A stretch of 64,000 bases of DNA. Source: Singulisphaera sp. GP187 (GTDB lineage: Bacteria > Planctomycetota > Planctomycetia > Isosphaerales > Isosphaeraceae). Of the stretch, positions 9,701 through 17,186 are shown in pieces. A program made the translations under genes and the position numbers. Position 1 is the first letter of the stretch, and every line of letters starts with the position of its first letter. The notes beneath the pieces are model-generated. The model worked only from the letters and a program-made list of their open reading frames with translations. It was not told the DNA's origin and searched no databases. Location of the stretch: NCBI RefSeq assembly GCF_900129635.1, contig NZ_FSRB01000002.1:1454727-1518726 (forward strand). The letters are read 5' to 3'.

Positions 9701-9917
9701 CGGCCAGGTGCGGGTCGGCCAGCAAGCGGCGGCAGACGGCCAGGACCAATGGCCCGTGTCGCTCCACCAGCATGGCGAACGCGGGTTCCGAAGCCGCGGT
9801 ATCGCCGGACGAGAACCGGTCCAGCAACTGGCGATCCGACAAAGCCCCCAGCGAACCGACTTCAAAGAGCGTTCGGATCTGCTCGCGCAGACGGAGGTCC
9901 AAATCCCCTGGCGTCAT
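6747..9917 (-). CDS. ECF sigma factor fused to a membrane segment and carboxypeptidase-regulatory-like repeats
   Basis: A 1,056-residue protein. Residues about 20-180 form an ECF sigma factor: region 2 carries EDAFQATFLVLARRAGSVR and GGWLHRVARRVALRLR, and region 4 carries GLSHEEAAHQLDWPLGSVKS. A hydrophobic span follows at about 270-290 (LAAAVSLTAGSFALLIGFAL). Downstream are about seven beta-sandwich repeats, each opening with G-x-V-x-D-x-G-x-P, for example SGKVVDSGGKPIAGATV, RGRIVEPGGKPVVDAKV and KGVVVDPRGNPLDKVMV. The layout implies a sigma factor tethered to the membrane with its sensor outside, a fusion known in planctomycetes; it would need release or local action to reach RNA polymerase. 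I chose the ATG at 9917 (MTPGDLDLRLREQ) because a G-rich ribosome site precedes it and the upstream extension to 10118 looks non-coding. No separate anti-sigma gene is adjacent. Confidence 0.88.
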   Translation of the reverse strand: MTPGDLDLRLREQIRTLFEVGSLGALSDRQLLDRFSSGDTAASEPAFAMLVERHGPLVLAVCRRLLADPHLAEDAFQATFLVLARRAGSVRNRDALGGWLHRVARRVALRLRIRIDRRKSHERPEVEEVAVNDADRLQHDELRAVIDAEIDRLGEAQRLPVVLCCLQGLSHEEAAHQLDWPLGSVKSRLARGRRRLQDRLLRRGFAPAVAAVAGSTAFLGNEATAAVAPALVEATARAATALAIRGLVTGVVPATALVLVREELVSMIAFKLKLAAAVSLTAGSFALLIGFALAASQGEEASPKIAPAKQAAETPSANKADASPVVVKLSASGKVVDSGGKPIAGATVILREWSLYRAREPRSKEDRTFMEREGLVDSLAETKTDDEGRFRFDDVAAPGFKKTEGVGQSVFPWDVVALAPGHGLNWVQLTLQNQQAPITLTLGLEGTVRGRIVEPGGKPVVDAKVSVYGLQPLGSPDINGVRTDNGLNLSWSAFPVGAKTDSEGRFIIRGLPIERIAALAVTEPRHERLFAFAATTDEPQPNHIQRSFRSFGRVTESRHPIHTGGFTLTAKTTDHVLTGRVTLETGGKPARDARLTCNNQATKADSAGRFHIEGLTSGPLELQVTSADVDAAPIVTTIAIPEEPKVLERSLSLPPGLVLTGRVLDGASGKGIANALLTFIPMPEAARTSLDFDPQNETDAEGRYRLVVPAGLGTLLLQTIPQGFAKPVGDRFDGPADPKFSREISGRSGQTIEVAEFSLIRSRNIVLRVVDPDGRPVENARVDVRDFNRQPEQPSGKTDTQGRYEVTGLQPHEGTVIDVTASDRRLGAMIELLDDETATTAATSLEVRLQPLGTLSGHVLDDDGKPLAVQVLYLYRSVAFPDQSGRSFGRIVATQHQIDEDGSYSFDQIIAGASYNTHVEVSGHATSSGKHATVKPGQSVRLDDFRLPVTDQEVKGVVVDPRGNPLDKVMVSYDRSNRTDAIMPPTGSVWFEKTKSFGRFHLTGLPRGPIKLSVSRSQEGADRSIRNIKSIDVADDQHELLRIELPDANDHLRGID

Positions 9918-10109
9918 CGTGCCCCCCTGCCCCGGCCTTTGCCTACGCGTTCGTTGGATCCCACCTTCAATGAGACCAGGTGCGCGGGCTGAGGTCCCGA
10001 TTCTTTTGAGGCGAGCGATATTTCTGAGGCGAGCGGGCGGGAGGATGGGCTTTGACGGTTTCCCGAGGGAATTCGCCCAGGCGGGCTCGAGGTTTGGCGA
10101 CAGGTTTCC

Positions 10110-10145
10110 AGCCCGCAAACCTCAAGGTGGTGGCGGGCTGAAGCC
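10110..10145. repeat. Imperfect palindromic repeat, copy B
   Basis: Related to the element at 6135-6172 and in the same orientation. The arms AGCCCGC (10110-10116) and GCGGGCT (10133-10139) can pair. The arms differ from copy A by changes that keep the pairing, which points to a conserved hairpin rather than a conserved linear sequence. It lies between the start of the sigma-factor gene and the stop of the phosphatase gene. Confidence 0.6.
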
Positions 10146-10180
10146 TAATCTGTGAAGTGTACACATGAGCCAGCCGGTTT

Positions 10181-12058
10181 CTAGCGGTTGCCCAGGGCGA
10201 GCCGCGATTGTTTCTGAACCACGAGGCGATCGACCACTTCCCCTTCGAGGTTCCAGGCGCGGTAGGTCAGACGATTCTCGGGAACGTTGATGTCGATTGT
10301 CTGATAGGTTGCGACCTGGGTCAGGCCGAATTCGGTGTAGTCTCGCGGGTTTTGGTCGCAGAATTTCTCACCGGAGACGGCGACGACGTAGGTGGTCCCC
10401 TCGGCGTTCGAGGCCACACGCTGGTTGCCGCGCATCGGGTACGATCGCAAATAGGCGTGGTCGTGCCCCTGGAGCACGAAGTCGACGTGGTGCTTGTCGA
10501 AGACCGGGATCCAATCTTCCCCCAAGGTCGGGTTCAGTCGCGACGGATGCGACGCGTAGATCGGATGATGGAATACGACGAACGTCCAGGCCGCCTCGGT
10601 CTTGGTGAGGGCGGCGTCGAGCCATTCGGCTTGGACCTGGGCGAGCCTGCGATCGACGAGCGCCAGGTTGCTGTCGAGGACCGCGACGAAGGCGTTGCCG
10701 TATTCGAAGGAGTAGACCAGGTTGGGGGCGATCCCTGGGGGACCGTTCTTGGGGAGCTCGAAGAAGGAGGTGTAGAGTCGCGGCCCCTGGTCGAGATATT
10801 CGTGATTGCCGACGCAGGGCATGAGCGGCACAGTGTCGAACACCCCCTTCGCTCGGAGGAAAAAGTGGTCCCAGTTCGTGCGCTCGTTGCCGCGATCGAC
10901 GAGGTCGCCCGCGAGGAGCATGAAGCCGGCGTCGGGATGCTGTTTGTGGGCGGCGCTGAGGAGTCGTCCCCAGCCCTCGAAGCCGCATTGCGCATCGCCG
11001 AGATAAAAGAACTGGAAGTGATCCGGGCGCTCGGGTCCCGTCCGGATCGTTCGCCAGGGAGACCAACCGGTGGCGGACCCATTTCCCAGGCTATAAACAT
11101 AGCTTGTGGCCGGTTCCAGTTGGTCGACGCGGACCTGGTGTCGGCGGATGGCCGGGTCGTTGAGCAAGTCGGGGGAGCGGACGAGTTGGGATTCTCCGGA
11201 CACCTGGCGGATGGCGTTCGGGTCGGCCGGGCCGTCTCCGCGCGACGACGCTGGCGCGAGTCTGAGTGCGGTCGAGGCGGCGCCGGGTTCGGTCCGCCAG
11301 CTCCAGACCAGGTCGTGGGCGGGGTTGGGACCAAACGAGACCACGACTTGATCGGGCGTTCGGCTCGACGCCACGTGGGTCTTCCAGATCCGGCCCCGAG
11401 CCAATGCGGTCGCGTGGCGCAACTCACGGGGGATTTGCAGGAGGATCGATTCACGGAGGGTGGTTGGGATCGCTCGGACCGGCACGAGGGCGTCGAGGGT
11501 CGCGCTCACGCCCTCGGCTGCCTTGACGGTCTGCCACCGCGCGGGTCTCCGCACCTGGATCGACAGCGGACCACCGTCCTCCGCCCGGAAGAAGGGGACG
11601 TAATGCTCGGCCACCGCGCGGTCGAGGGCGTTCACTCCCAGGCCCACCGAGCCGGCCTCGAACCGCTTTCGATAGAGCGGCCAGCGCTCGCCTTGCACCT
11701 CGACGGATTCCGCGGTCGCGGCGAAGCCTTGGTCCGCCAGCCAGAACGGGAGCGCAGTCGGGTTCGCGGCCACCGCGACGATCGAGGGCCGATCGATCTC
11801 CACTTGGAGGTGGCCTCTCCCCAGGGCGTCACGTTCGGCCGACGTGAGTTCGGCGAGCACGCGATGGCCTTTGGCGGCGATCGTGGTCAAGTCGTCGATC
11901 GATCGGGTGCGACTGAGTCGTTTGCCGACTTCGCCAAGCGTCTCGCTCGGAGTGGCTGGGTTTGGGGCGGGGGCCGGACTCCGATCGACGCAGCCGGTCA
12001 TCAGGCCAGAGAGCAGGATCGTTGCCAAGAAACGAACGCGGGTTTGGAGTTGAGCCAT
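10181..12058 (-). CDS. Lipoprotein metallophosphoesterase, purple-acid-phosphatase-like
   Basis: A 625-residue calcineurin-like phosphoesterase, expected to be anchored outside the cytoplasm. The N-terminus has a lipoprotein signal ending in LLSGLMTGC. After about 180 residues of unassigned sequence comes a fibronectin-like part typical of purple acid phosphatases (VVSFGPNPAHDLVWSWRTE, LEPATSYVYSLG). The catalytic metal-binding motifs appear in order: YLGDAQ (about 355), GDLVDRG (about 384), GNHEY (about 417), VFHHPIY (about 496) and GHDHAY (about 530). These give the full dinuclear metal site, so the enzyme should be active on an unknown phosphoester. ATG 12058 is preferred because it begins the lipoprotein signal; the frame open to 12364 carries no signal. 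The gene is divergent from glgX. Confidence 0.88.
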   Translation of the reverse strand: MAQLQTRVRFLATILLSGLMTGCVDRSPAPAPNPATPSETLGEVGKRLSRTRSIDDLTTIAAKGHRVLAELTSAERDALGRGHLQVEIDRPSIVAVAANPTALPFWLADQGFAATAESVEVQGERWPLYRKRFEAGSVGLGVNALDRAVAEHYVPFFRAEDGGPLSIQVRRPARWQTVKAAEGVSATLDALVPVRAIPTTLRESILLQIPRELRHATALARGRIWKTHVASSRTPDQVVVSFGPNPAHDLVWSWRTEPGAASTALRLAPASSRGDGPADPNAIRQVSGESQLVRSPDLLNDPAIRRHQVRVDQLEPATSYVYSLGNGSATGWSPWRTIRTGPERPDHFQFFYLGDAQCGFEGWGRLLSAAHKQHPDAGFMLLAGDLVDRGNERTNWDHFFLRAKGVFDTVPLMPCVGNHEYLDQGPRLYTSFFELPKNGPPGIAPNLVYSFEYGNAFVAVLDSNLALVDRRLAQVQAEWLDAALTKTEAAWTFVVFHHPIYASHPSRLNPTLGEDWIPVFDKHHVDFVLQGHDHAYLRSYPMRGNQRVASNAEGTTYVVAVSGEKFCDQNPRDYTEFGLTQVATYQTIDINVPENRLTYRAWNLEGEVVDRLVVQKQSRLALGNR

Positions 12059-12418
12059 CCGTGCGATCTCCCCAGTTGCGCCCGTCGAGCCGGGGCGGTC
12101 CGGTCGTTTAGATAACGGATCTCCCCCTTTCCTTACAGAGTAGATCCGCAAGAAAAAGGGTCGTCCCCCTCCACGGGGGGCTGGAATCGAGCGTTTTTCA
12201 CGCATGGATCCGCAACCGGTTGCTGCGTGTGGTATGAGTCTCAGGGGTCGAGTTCGATCAGGAAGGGTTCTGAGGTGGAGGAAGCCCTTTTGAGATTGAT
12301 CGCGGTGTGCGCAACGGGCTGCCCGGTCTCTGTTCGTGTCCCTGTGTAGGCACACGGTTTGCAAAGCTTTCAGACAGCTTTCCTAAGGTCAATGCAACTC
12401 TGTTCGTGGTGAGGCCCT
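12059..12418. other. Divergent promoter region between the phosphatase gene and glgX
   Basis: 360 bases without a convincing gene, between two divergent genes, so it should hold promoters for both. GTGAGG lies shortly before the glgX ATG and is its likely ribosome-binding site. I could not assign -35/-10 boxes with confidence. Confidence 0.45.
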
Positions 12419-14590
12419 ATGCCGAAGATTACGAATTTGCGGCCCGGTGATCCGGAACCACTGGGGCCAACAGTGAAGCCTGACGGCATTAATTTCGCGA
12501 TTTATTCGTCGGGTGCGACGCGCATCGAGTTGCTTCTTTTTGACAATATCGCCGACCAGAGACCGAGTCAGATCATTCCGCTCTCTGACGAGACCAACCG
12601 GACTGAGCACGTCTGGCATATCTTTGTCGAAGGCCTGCCGAACAAGACGCTCTACAACTTCCGCGCGGACGGGCCGTACGAACCGGCGACGAACGGGACC
12701 CGGTTCAATCCTGCCAAGACGCTGCTTGACCCCTATGCGCCGGCGCTCACAGGCGATTTCTACTGGCAACCCGGCGATGCGCTCGGCTACGACAATACCG
12801 AACCGGACAAGGCGGACCGCCATCTTGTCCCGAGCACGGTGGAGAACGTGGCCGGTGCCCCGCGTTGCGTGGCCTACCTGAGCGACTTCGATTGGGAAGG
12901 GGACCAGCATCCCGACATTCCGATCGAAGAGTCGATCATTTACGAGGTCAACGTGCGCGGGTTCACCCGGCACCACTCGTCGGAGAACGACCTCGCCGGG
13001 ACCTATCGCGGGTTCATCGAGAAGATCCCCCACCTCAAGGCACTGGGCATCACGGCCGTTGAACTCTTGCCGATCATGGAGTTCGACCAGTTCGACGGTC
13101 CGTTTCGCGACCCCGCGACCGGCGAGCGCCTGGCCAACGCCTGGGGCTACAACACGGTTGGCTTCTTCGCTCCCGAGTCGCGCTACAGCTACTACGGCAA
13201 GGTCGGCGAGCAGGTCGACGAGTTCAAGATGCTCGTCCGCGAGCTGCACAAGAATAAGATCGAGGTCATTCTCGACGTGGTATTCAACCACACCCGCGAA
13301 GGAAATCATTACGGGCCGACGGTCAGCTTCAAGGGGTTGGATAACAATGTTTATTACATGCTGACAGCTCAGCCGGAATTCTATATGGATTTCACGGGCT
13401 GCGGCAACACTTTGAACTGCAACCACCCGGTCACGCGCAAGTTCATTCTCGACTGCCTGCGCTACTGGGTCACCGAGATGCACGTCGATGGATTTCGGTT
13501 TGACCTCGCGGCCGTCTTCGCCATCGACGTCGATCAGCAGCAGAAGGGGAAGACCCCGATCATCCACGAGATCGAGTCCGACCCGGTCCTCTCCCGGATC
13601 AAACTGATCGCCGAGCCGTGGAGTATCCAGCAGTATATGCTCGGGAGCTTTTCGGATCGGCGCTGGGCGGAGTGGAACGGCCGGTTCCGCGACGTCGTTC
13701 GCAAATTCGTCAAGGGAGAAGCTGGTCTCACCGGAGAGTTGGCGACCCGCGTGGCTGGTTCATACGACCTGTTCGCCCCCAACGCCGAATCAGAGCGTTC
13801 GCCGTTTCACAGCATCAATTTCGTGACCTGCCATGACGGGTTCACGCTCAACGACCTGGTCTCCTACAACGACAAGCACAATGAGCGGAACGGCGAGTCG
13901 AATCGCGACGGAGCCAACGATAACAATAGTTGGAACTGCGGATATGAAGGGTGGGTCGAGACGTCCGACCTGCCCGACGAAGAAAAAGAGACGATCGAGA
14001 CGCTTCGACGTCAGCAGATCAAAAACTTTCTGACGCTCCTCTTCCTCTCGCAGGGGACGCCGATGCTCCTCTACGGCGACGAGATGCGGCGGACGGCCGA
14101 GGGGGACAACAACACGGTCTTCCAGGACAACTCGCTGAACTGGATTAACTGGGAGAACACGAAGCGGCATGTCGAGATCTTGCGGTTCACGAAGCTGATC
14201 GTCGCCTTTCGCAAACGCCATCAGATCGTGCGCCGCTGGCGTTACCTGACGTCCGACGAGGCGGAGACGCCGATCCTGCGGAACATCAAGTGGCATGGAG
14301 TGAGTCCCGAGCAGGCCGACTTCTCGGAGACCTCGCGGTTCATCGCCTGGGAGCTCGAGGCGTTCCAGACCGACCAGCGTTCGGACGTGCCGATTTACGT
14401 GGCGTCGAATGCGTTTTGGGAGCCGATCACCATCGAACTTCCCACGATCGAAGGCCGGCGGTGGTATCGGGTCGTCGACACCTCGCTTGCGGTCGAGGAA
14501 GACATCGTGCCCGAGGAACAGGCGTTCTTCCTCCCGGAACCGACCTATCTCGTGCGTCCGCGATCGACGATCGTGCTCGTCGCCAAATGA
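12419..14590 (+). CDS. glgX: Glycogen debranching enzyme GlgX (isoamylase family, GH13)
   Basis: A 723-residue enzyme that hydrolyses alpha-1,6 branches in glycogen or limit dextrins in the cytoplasm. An N-terminal CBM48-like domain (GPTVKPDGINFAIYSSGATR) precedes the GH13 barrel. Conserved GH13 regions are present: DVVFNHTREGNHYGP (about 286), DGFRFDLA with the nucleophile Asp at about 362, LIAEPW with the acid/base Glu at about 397, and FVTCHDGFTLNDLVSYNDKH around 470. The following GESNRDGANDNNSWNCGYEG is characteristic of GlgX/isoamylase. Length fits the family. The last four bases (ATGA) overlap the start of the next gene, so translation of the two is probably coupled. malQ at the right end of the window acts in the same pathway. 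Confidence 0.95.
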   Translation: MPKITNLRPGDPEPLGPTVKPDGINFAIYSSGATRIELLLFDNIADQRPSQIIPLSDETNRTEHVWHIFVEGLPNKTLYNFRADGPYEPATNGTRFNPAKTLLDPYAPALTGDFYWQPGDALGYDNTEPDKADRHLVPSTVENVAGAPRCVAYLSDFDWEGDQHPDIPIEESIIYEVNVRGFTRHHSSENDLAGTYRGFIEKIPHLKALGITAVELLPIMEFDQFDGPFRDPATGERLANAWGYNTVGFFAPESRYSYYGKVGEQVDEFKMLVRELHKNKIEVILDVVFNHTREGNHYGPTVSFKGLDNNVYYMLTAQPEFYMDFTGCGNTLNCNHPVTRKFILDCLRYWVTEMHVDGFRFDLAAVFAIDVDQQQKGKTPIIHEIESDPVLSRIKLIAEPWSIQQYMLGSFSDRRWAEWNGRFRDVVRKFVKGEAGLTGELATRVAGSYDLFAPNAESERSPFHSINFVTCHDGFTLNDLVSYNDKHNERNGESNRDGANDNNSWNCGYEGWVETSDLPDEEKETIETLRRQQIKNFLTLLFLSQGTPMLLYGDEMRRTAEGDNNTVFQDNSLNWINWENTKRHVEILRFTKLIVAFRKRHQIVRRWRYLTSDEAETPILRNIKWHGVSPEQADFSETSRFIAWELEAFQTDQRSDVPIYVASNAFWEPITIELPTIEGRRWYRVVDTSLAVEEDIVPEEQAFFLPEPTYLVRPRSTIVLVAK

Positions 14591-15693
14591 ACAAGCTCAC
14601 GGGACGAACGGTTGCGGTCAGGGCCGTTCGACAGGGGTTTTGGCTGGCGGGAGCCCTGGCCGGAGGATCGTTGGTCTGGATCCTCCGGTCGCTCGTTTCA
14701 CCCGGTACGCTCATCCTGGGTGTCGGTGCGGTCATGCTGTTCGCGGCCTTGGTCGGCGAGCTGATCGTTGCCTTCACGGCGATCCGGTCGACGCGCCGGG
14801 TGATTCCTCCTCCCAACGCTCAACCGGCGGACGGGCGGATCGAGCGCCTTGTGATCACTGGCGCGACCGGCGAGCCGAACCGGCGCGACCCGAGGTTCTC
14901 GGCGTTCCGTGCGCTTCGCCCCGTCGAGAATTTGCCGCCCCCCGCGCGGCTGCCGTCCGGGAGTATGCCTCCCTTGCTCGGTCGAATCACGCTGGTCTCG
15001 CTCTTCGTCGGTCGCGACCAGCACCCCTGGTCGGACGACGAGATCGCCCGGGCGCATGCCGCGCTCTTTCGCGCGGGGGAATGGATCGAGCGCGAGGCGA
15101 TCCGCTGGAAGGCCCCGGTCAATCTGACGTTGGCCGACACCTACTTTGTGGTGGATGATGACGAGGCGACGAACGACGTCGAGATGACCTTCGAGCCCGA
15201 AGGGGAGAGCGTTGGCCCGCTCGAAGCCCATGCGGTGACGAAGGCGTTGATCGACACGAGCCGCGCGGCGTCCAAGCTCGGCTTCCGCGACGCCGTGGAT
15301 TGGATGGAGCAGATTCGAGCGCGAGTCGATGCCGATGCGTTGGTCTGGCTGCTCCACCCGCGACGCGCGGGCCGGTCGTTGGCCATCCCCTTGGACCTGA
15401 CCGAGCTGGCCGGCGTGAGCCTGGCCGTCTGCTACGCCCGTGAATCGAGCTTTCCCGAGCCTCTGATCCGGTCGCCATTCACTGATCCGGTGACGGTCGT
15501 TCACGAACTTCTTCATCTCTTCGGCGCGTCGGACAAGTACGGAGTGCCGCTTCGTTCCTACCCACCGCGATCGGTCAGCCCGCGTGATATCATGCGTTTA
15601 AATGAGTTGAGCCTTTCCCGACTTCGGATCGATCGACAAACCGCCTGGGAAATCGGCTGGGAGATCGACGACGCATTGCCTCGGGATCGATAA
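14587..15693 (+). CDS. Membrane-anchored putative zinc metallopeptidase, unassigned family
   Basis: A 368-residue protein starting at the ATG that overlaps the glgX stop. Two hydrophobic helices at the N-terminus (about 18-38 and 45-65) anchor it. The rest is soluble, and near the C-terminus, at about residue 305, it carries VVHELLHLFGASDKYG. This matches the HExxHxxG(x2)D pattern of metzincin-like zinc peptidases, with His, His and a third Asp or His ligand. I do not recognise the family. The ATGA overlap with glgX points to joint expression, but no substrate link is evident. A much longer upstream extension in this frame (from 14290) overlaps glgX and is rejected. It ends next to a hairpin that terminates the gene coming from the other side. 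Confidence 0.75.
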   Translation: MNKLTGRTVAVRAVRQGFWLAGALAGGSLVWILRSLVSPGTLILGVGAVMLFAALVGELIVAFTAIRSTRRVIPPPNAQPADGRIERLVITGATGEPNRRDPRFSAFRALRPVENLPPPARLPSGSMPPLLGRITLVSLFVGRDQHPWSDDEIARAHAALFRAGEWIEREAIRWKAPVNLTLADTYFVVDDDEATNDVEMTFEPEGESVGPLEAHAVTKALIDTSRAASKLGFRDAVDWMEQIRARVDADALVWLLHPRRAGRSLAIPLDLTELAGVSLAVCYARESSFPEPLIRSPFTDPVTVVHELLHLFGASDKYGVPLRSYPPRSVSPRDIMRLNELSLSRLRIDRQTAWEIGWEIDDALPRDR

Positions 15694-15733
15694 AAAATCG
15701 GCCGCTCTCCGCCGTGAAGCGAAGAGCGGCCGA
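15692..15733 (-). terminator. Rho-independent terminator for the small gene at 15780-16022
   Basis: A perfect 11-bp stem: TCGGCCGCTCT at 15698-15708 pairs with AGAGCGGCCGA at 15723-15733, with a 14-base loop. Read on the minus strand, it is followed directly by a run of six T (complement of 15692-15697). It lies 47 bp downstream of the small gene's stop. Confidence 0.85.
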
Positions 15734-15779
15734 ATCACTTGGTCAAGTAAACTTGGTCAAGAAAAGAGGTAACAAACCT

Positions 15780-16022
15780 TCAGTTAGATTCCACGGAAGG
15801 ACGAGATTTCGCCAGTTGATTGACGAGGTACGCGGCATCAGATGCCCGGCGAGCATCCGCGTATTTGGCAAGAGGCGCCGAACACGTTTCGTCGCCGTAA
15901 ATCCCAACGACCGTAAATAGACCATGCAACTCGCCTGTTTCGGCCCTCGAGAACAGCCCCGACCGGATCAGCGAAGCGAGGTTCTGCTGCCACAGTTGGG
16001 TTTCGGCCAATTTCGTCATCAT
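15780..16022 (-). CDS. Small hypothetical protein (80 residues)
   Basis: Not assigned to a known family. The predicted protein begins MMTKLAETQLWQQNLASLIR and contains the hydrophobic stretch LHGLFTVVGIYGDET, then a segment with AKYADARRASDAAYLVNQLA. It has no signal peptide or clear membrane helix. Two adjacent ATGs (16022, 16019) follow AAGGGG, a reasonable ribosome-binding site. The strongest support that the gene is real is the terminator at 15692-15733, placed correctly for this strand. It stands alone, converging on the glgX operon. Confidence 0.65.
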   Translation of the reverse strand: MMTKLAETQLWQQNLASLIRSGLFSRAETGELHGLFTVVGIYGDETCSAPLAKYADARRASDAAYLVNQLAKSRPSVESN

Positions 16023-17186
16023 GGCGAGCCCCTTGAACTTTTGGGTTGTGGGACCTTTCCTTGGCCAGCGAGCGGCCATTCAACCGCTTCTCCTCTATTC
16101 TAAACGCTCAAACCTTGCTGAGGGTTTTAAACGACTGATTTTTTTTCTGTGTCTTCTTTTCGCGACCAAGTTCCCCGGAGGGTCATTTTCACAGAGAGGC
16201 GGAATTATCGTCGTTTTTGGTCTACACGTATAGAGGAGCTCGCAGACAATCAGGTTCACTCTCGCACGCAAATTCCGAAATTCATTCACCGTCTCAAGTT
16301 ATTGCGGTGCGAAGGAGACCCTGTGACGGCCGCTTTTCGGATTTTCGGAGAACGTCCTGGAGACAAAGAAACTCTACTGCAAACGTTGGGCCAGAGTGGT
16401 GTGACCTCGAAGGTCTTGTCCGAAATCCTCGAGCGTTCTCGTCCGTCCGGCGACTCGGTCGTGGCTCGGCTGAGCCGCTTCATTCCCAGGCGTCGACGCT
16501 CTCGAACGAGGATGAGCGTTTGTAACTGGGCTCGCCCGGTGGAATAGGACGACCAGATGTCTGGATGTCCTGAATCTTCCCGGTCGATTTCTGGAAAAAG
16601 GCAACGTCGTGGCCTAACCGCAGACGGGCTTGAACCTTCGGGTGGAGAGTCACTCCCGGAGGTTGCGTCGCAACCGTTGCCCGTCGCCGGTTGAAAGCTT
16701 GCGAGATCGCACTCGCCTCTGCTTTAACTATAGACGGCGTGTCGAGCCCTTGGGCTTGGATTTCTCGCTTGGCCCGAGGAATTCCGGCGGATCCGGCTGC
16801 GTCGGATCCGCGATTGCGACCATCGGTCATGGGTCTTCATCGCGGACCGCACTTCCAACGAGGCCGCAATCGAAGATGGTCCGCAAGAGCCGGACCCTAC
16901 GGGACCCGTTGGACGCACGATGACGCTGAGGTCGGGAAAGACGGGTTTCCATCGAAAGGTGGAAAGCACAGTCATCAGAGGGATGCAAAGTGAGCGGGCG
17001 AGGAGCGAGGTCGCCCGAAGAATGGGTCCAACTTGAGGAAATATTTTCCGTCCGAGATCGGCCATGAGGGAGATCTGCTTGAAAATCAGGCAATCCGTGC
17101 CTCTCGCTTGGGATGCGGCGAAAGCGTACGAGGTCAGACCCGCTTGTTGACGTTGGGTGTGGTGCCTCGAGCGCGGCAGGCTCCGG
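16023..17186. other. 1.1-kb stretch without a convincing gene
   Basis: Short open frames exist on both strands, the longest about 130 codons, but none has a recognised motif, a good ribosome-binding site or consistent codon use. The first 250 bases are less GC-rich than the surroundings and include a run of T near 16140. The start-proximal part probably holds the promoter of the small gene at 15780-16022: TAGAAT on the minus strand near 16100 resembles a -10 box. Confidence 0.4.

Noticed and set aside
10208..12115. Long plus-strand frame (635 codons) opposite the phosphatase gene
   Set aside because: Antisense shadow; the minus strand carries all phosphatase motifs and a lipoprotein signal.
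14290..14586. Upstream extension of the metallopeptidase gene
   Set aside because: Lies inside glgX in another frame; the ATGA overlap at 14587 is a better start.
16480..16830. 116-codon minus-strand frame in the 1.1-kb gap
   Set aside because: No ribosome site or motif; some protein-like stretches, but not enough to call a gene.
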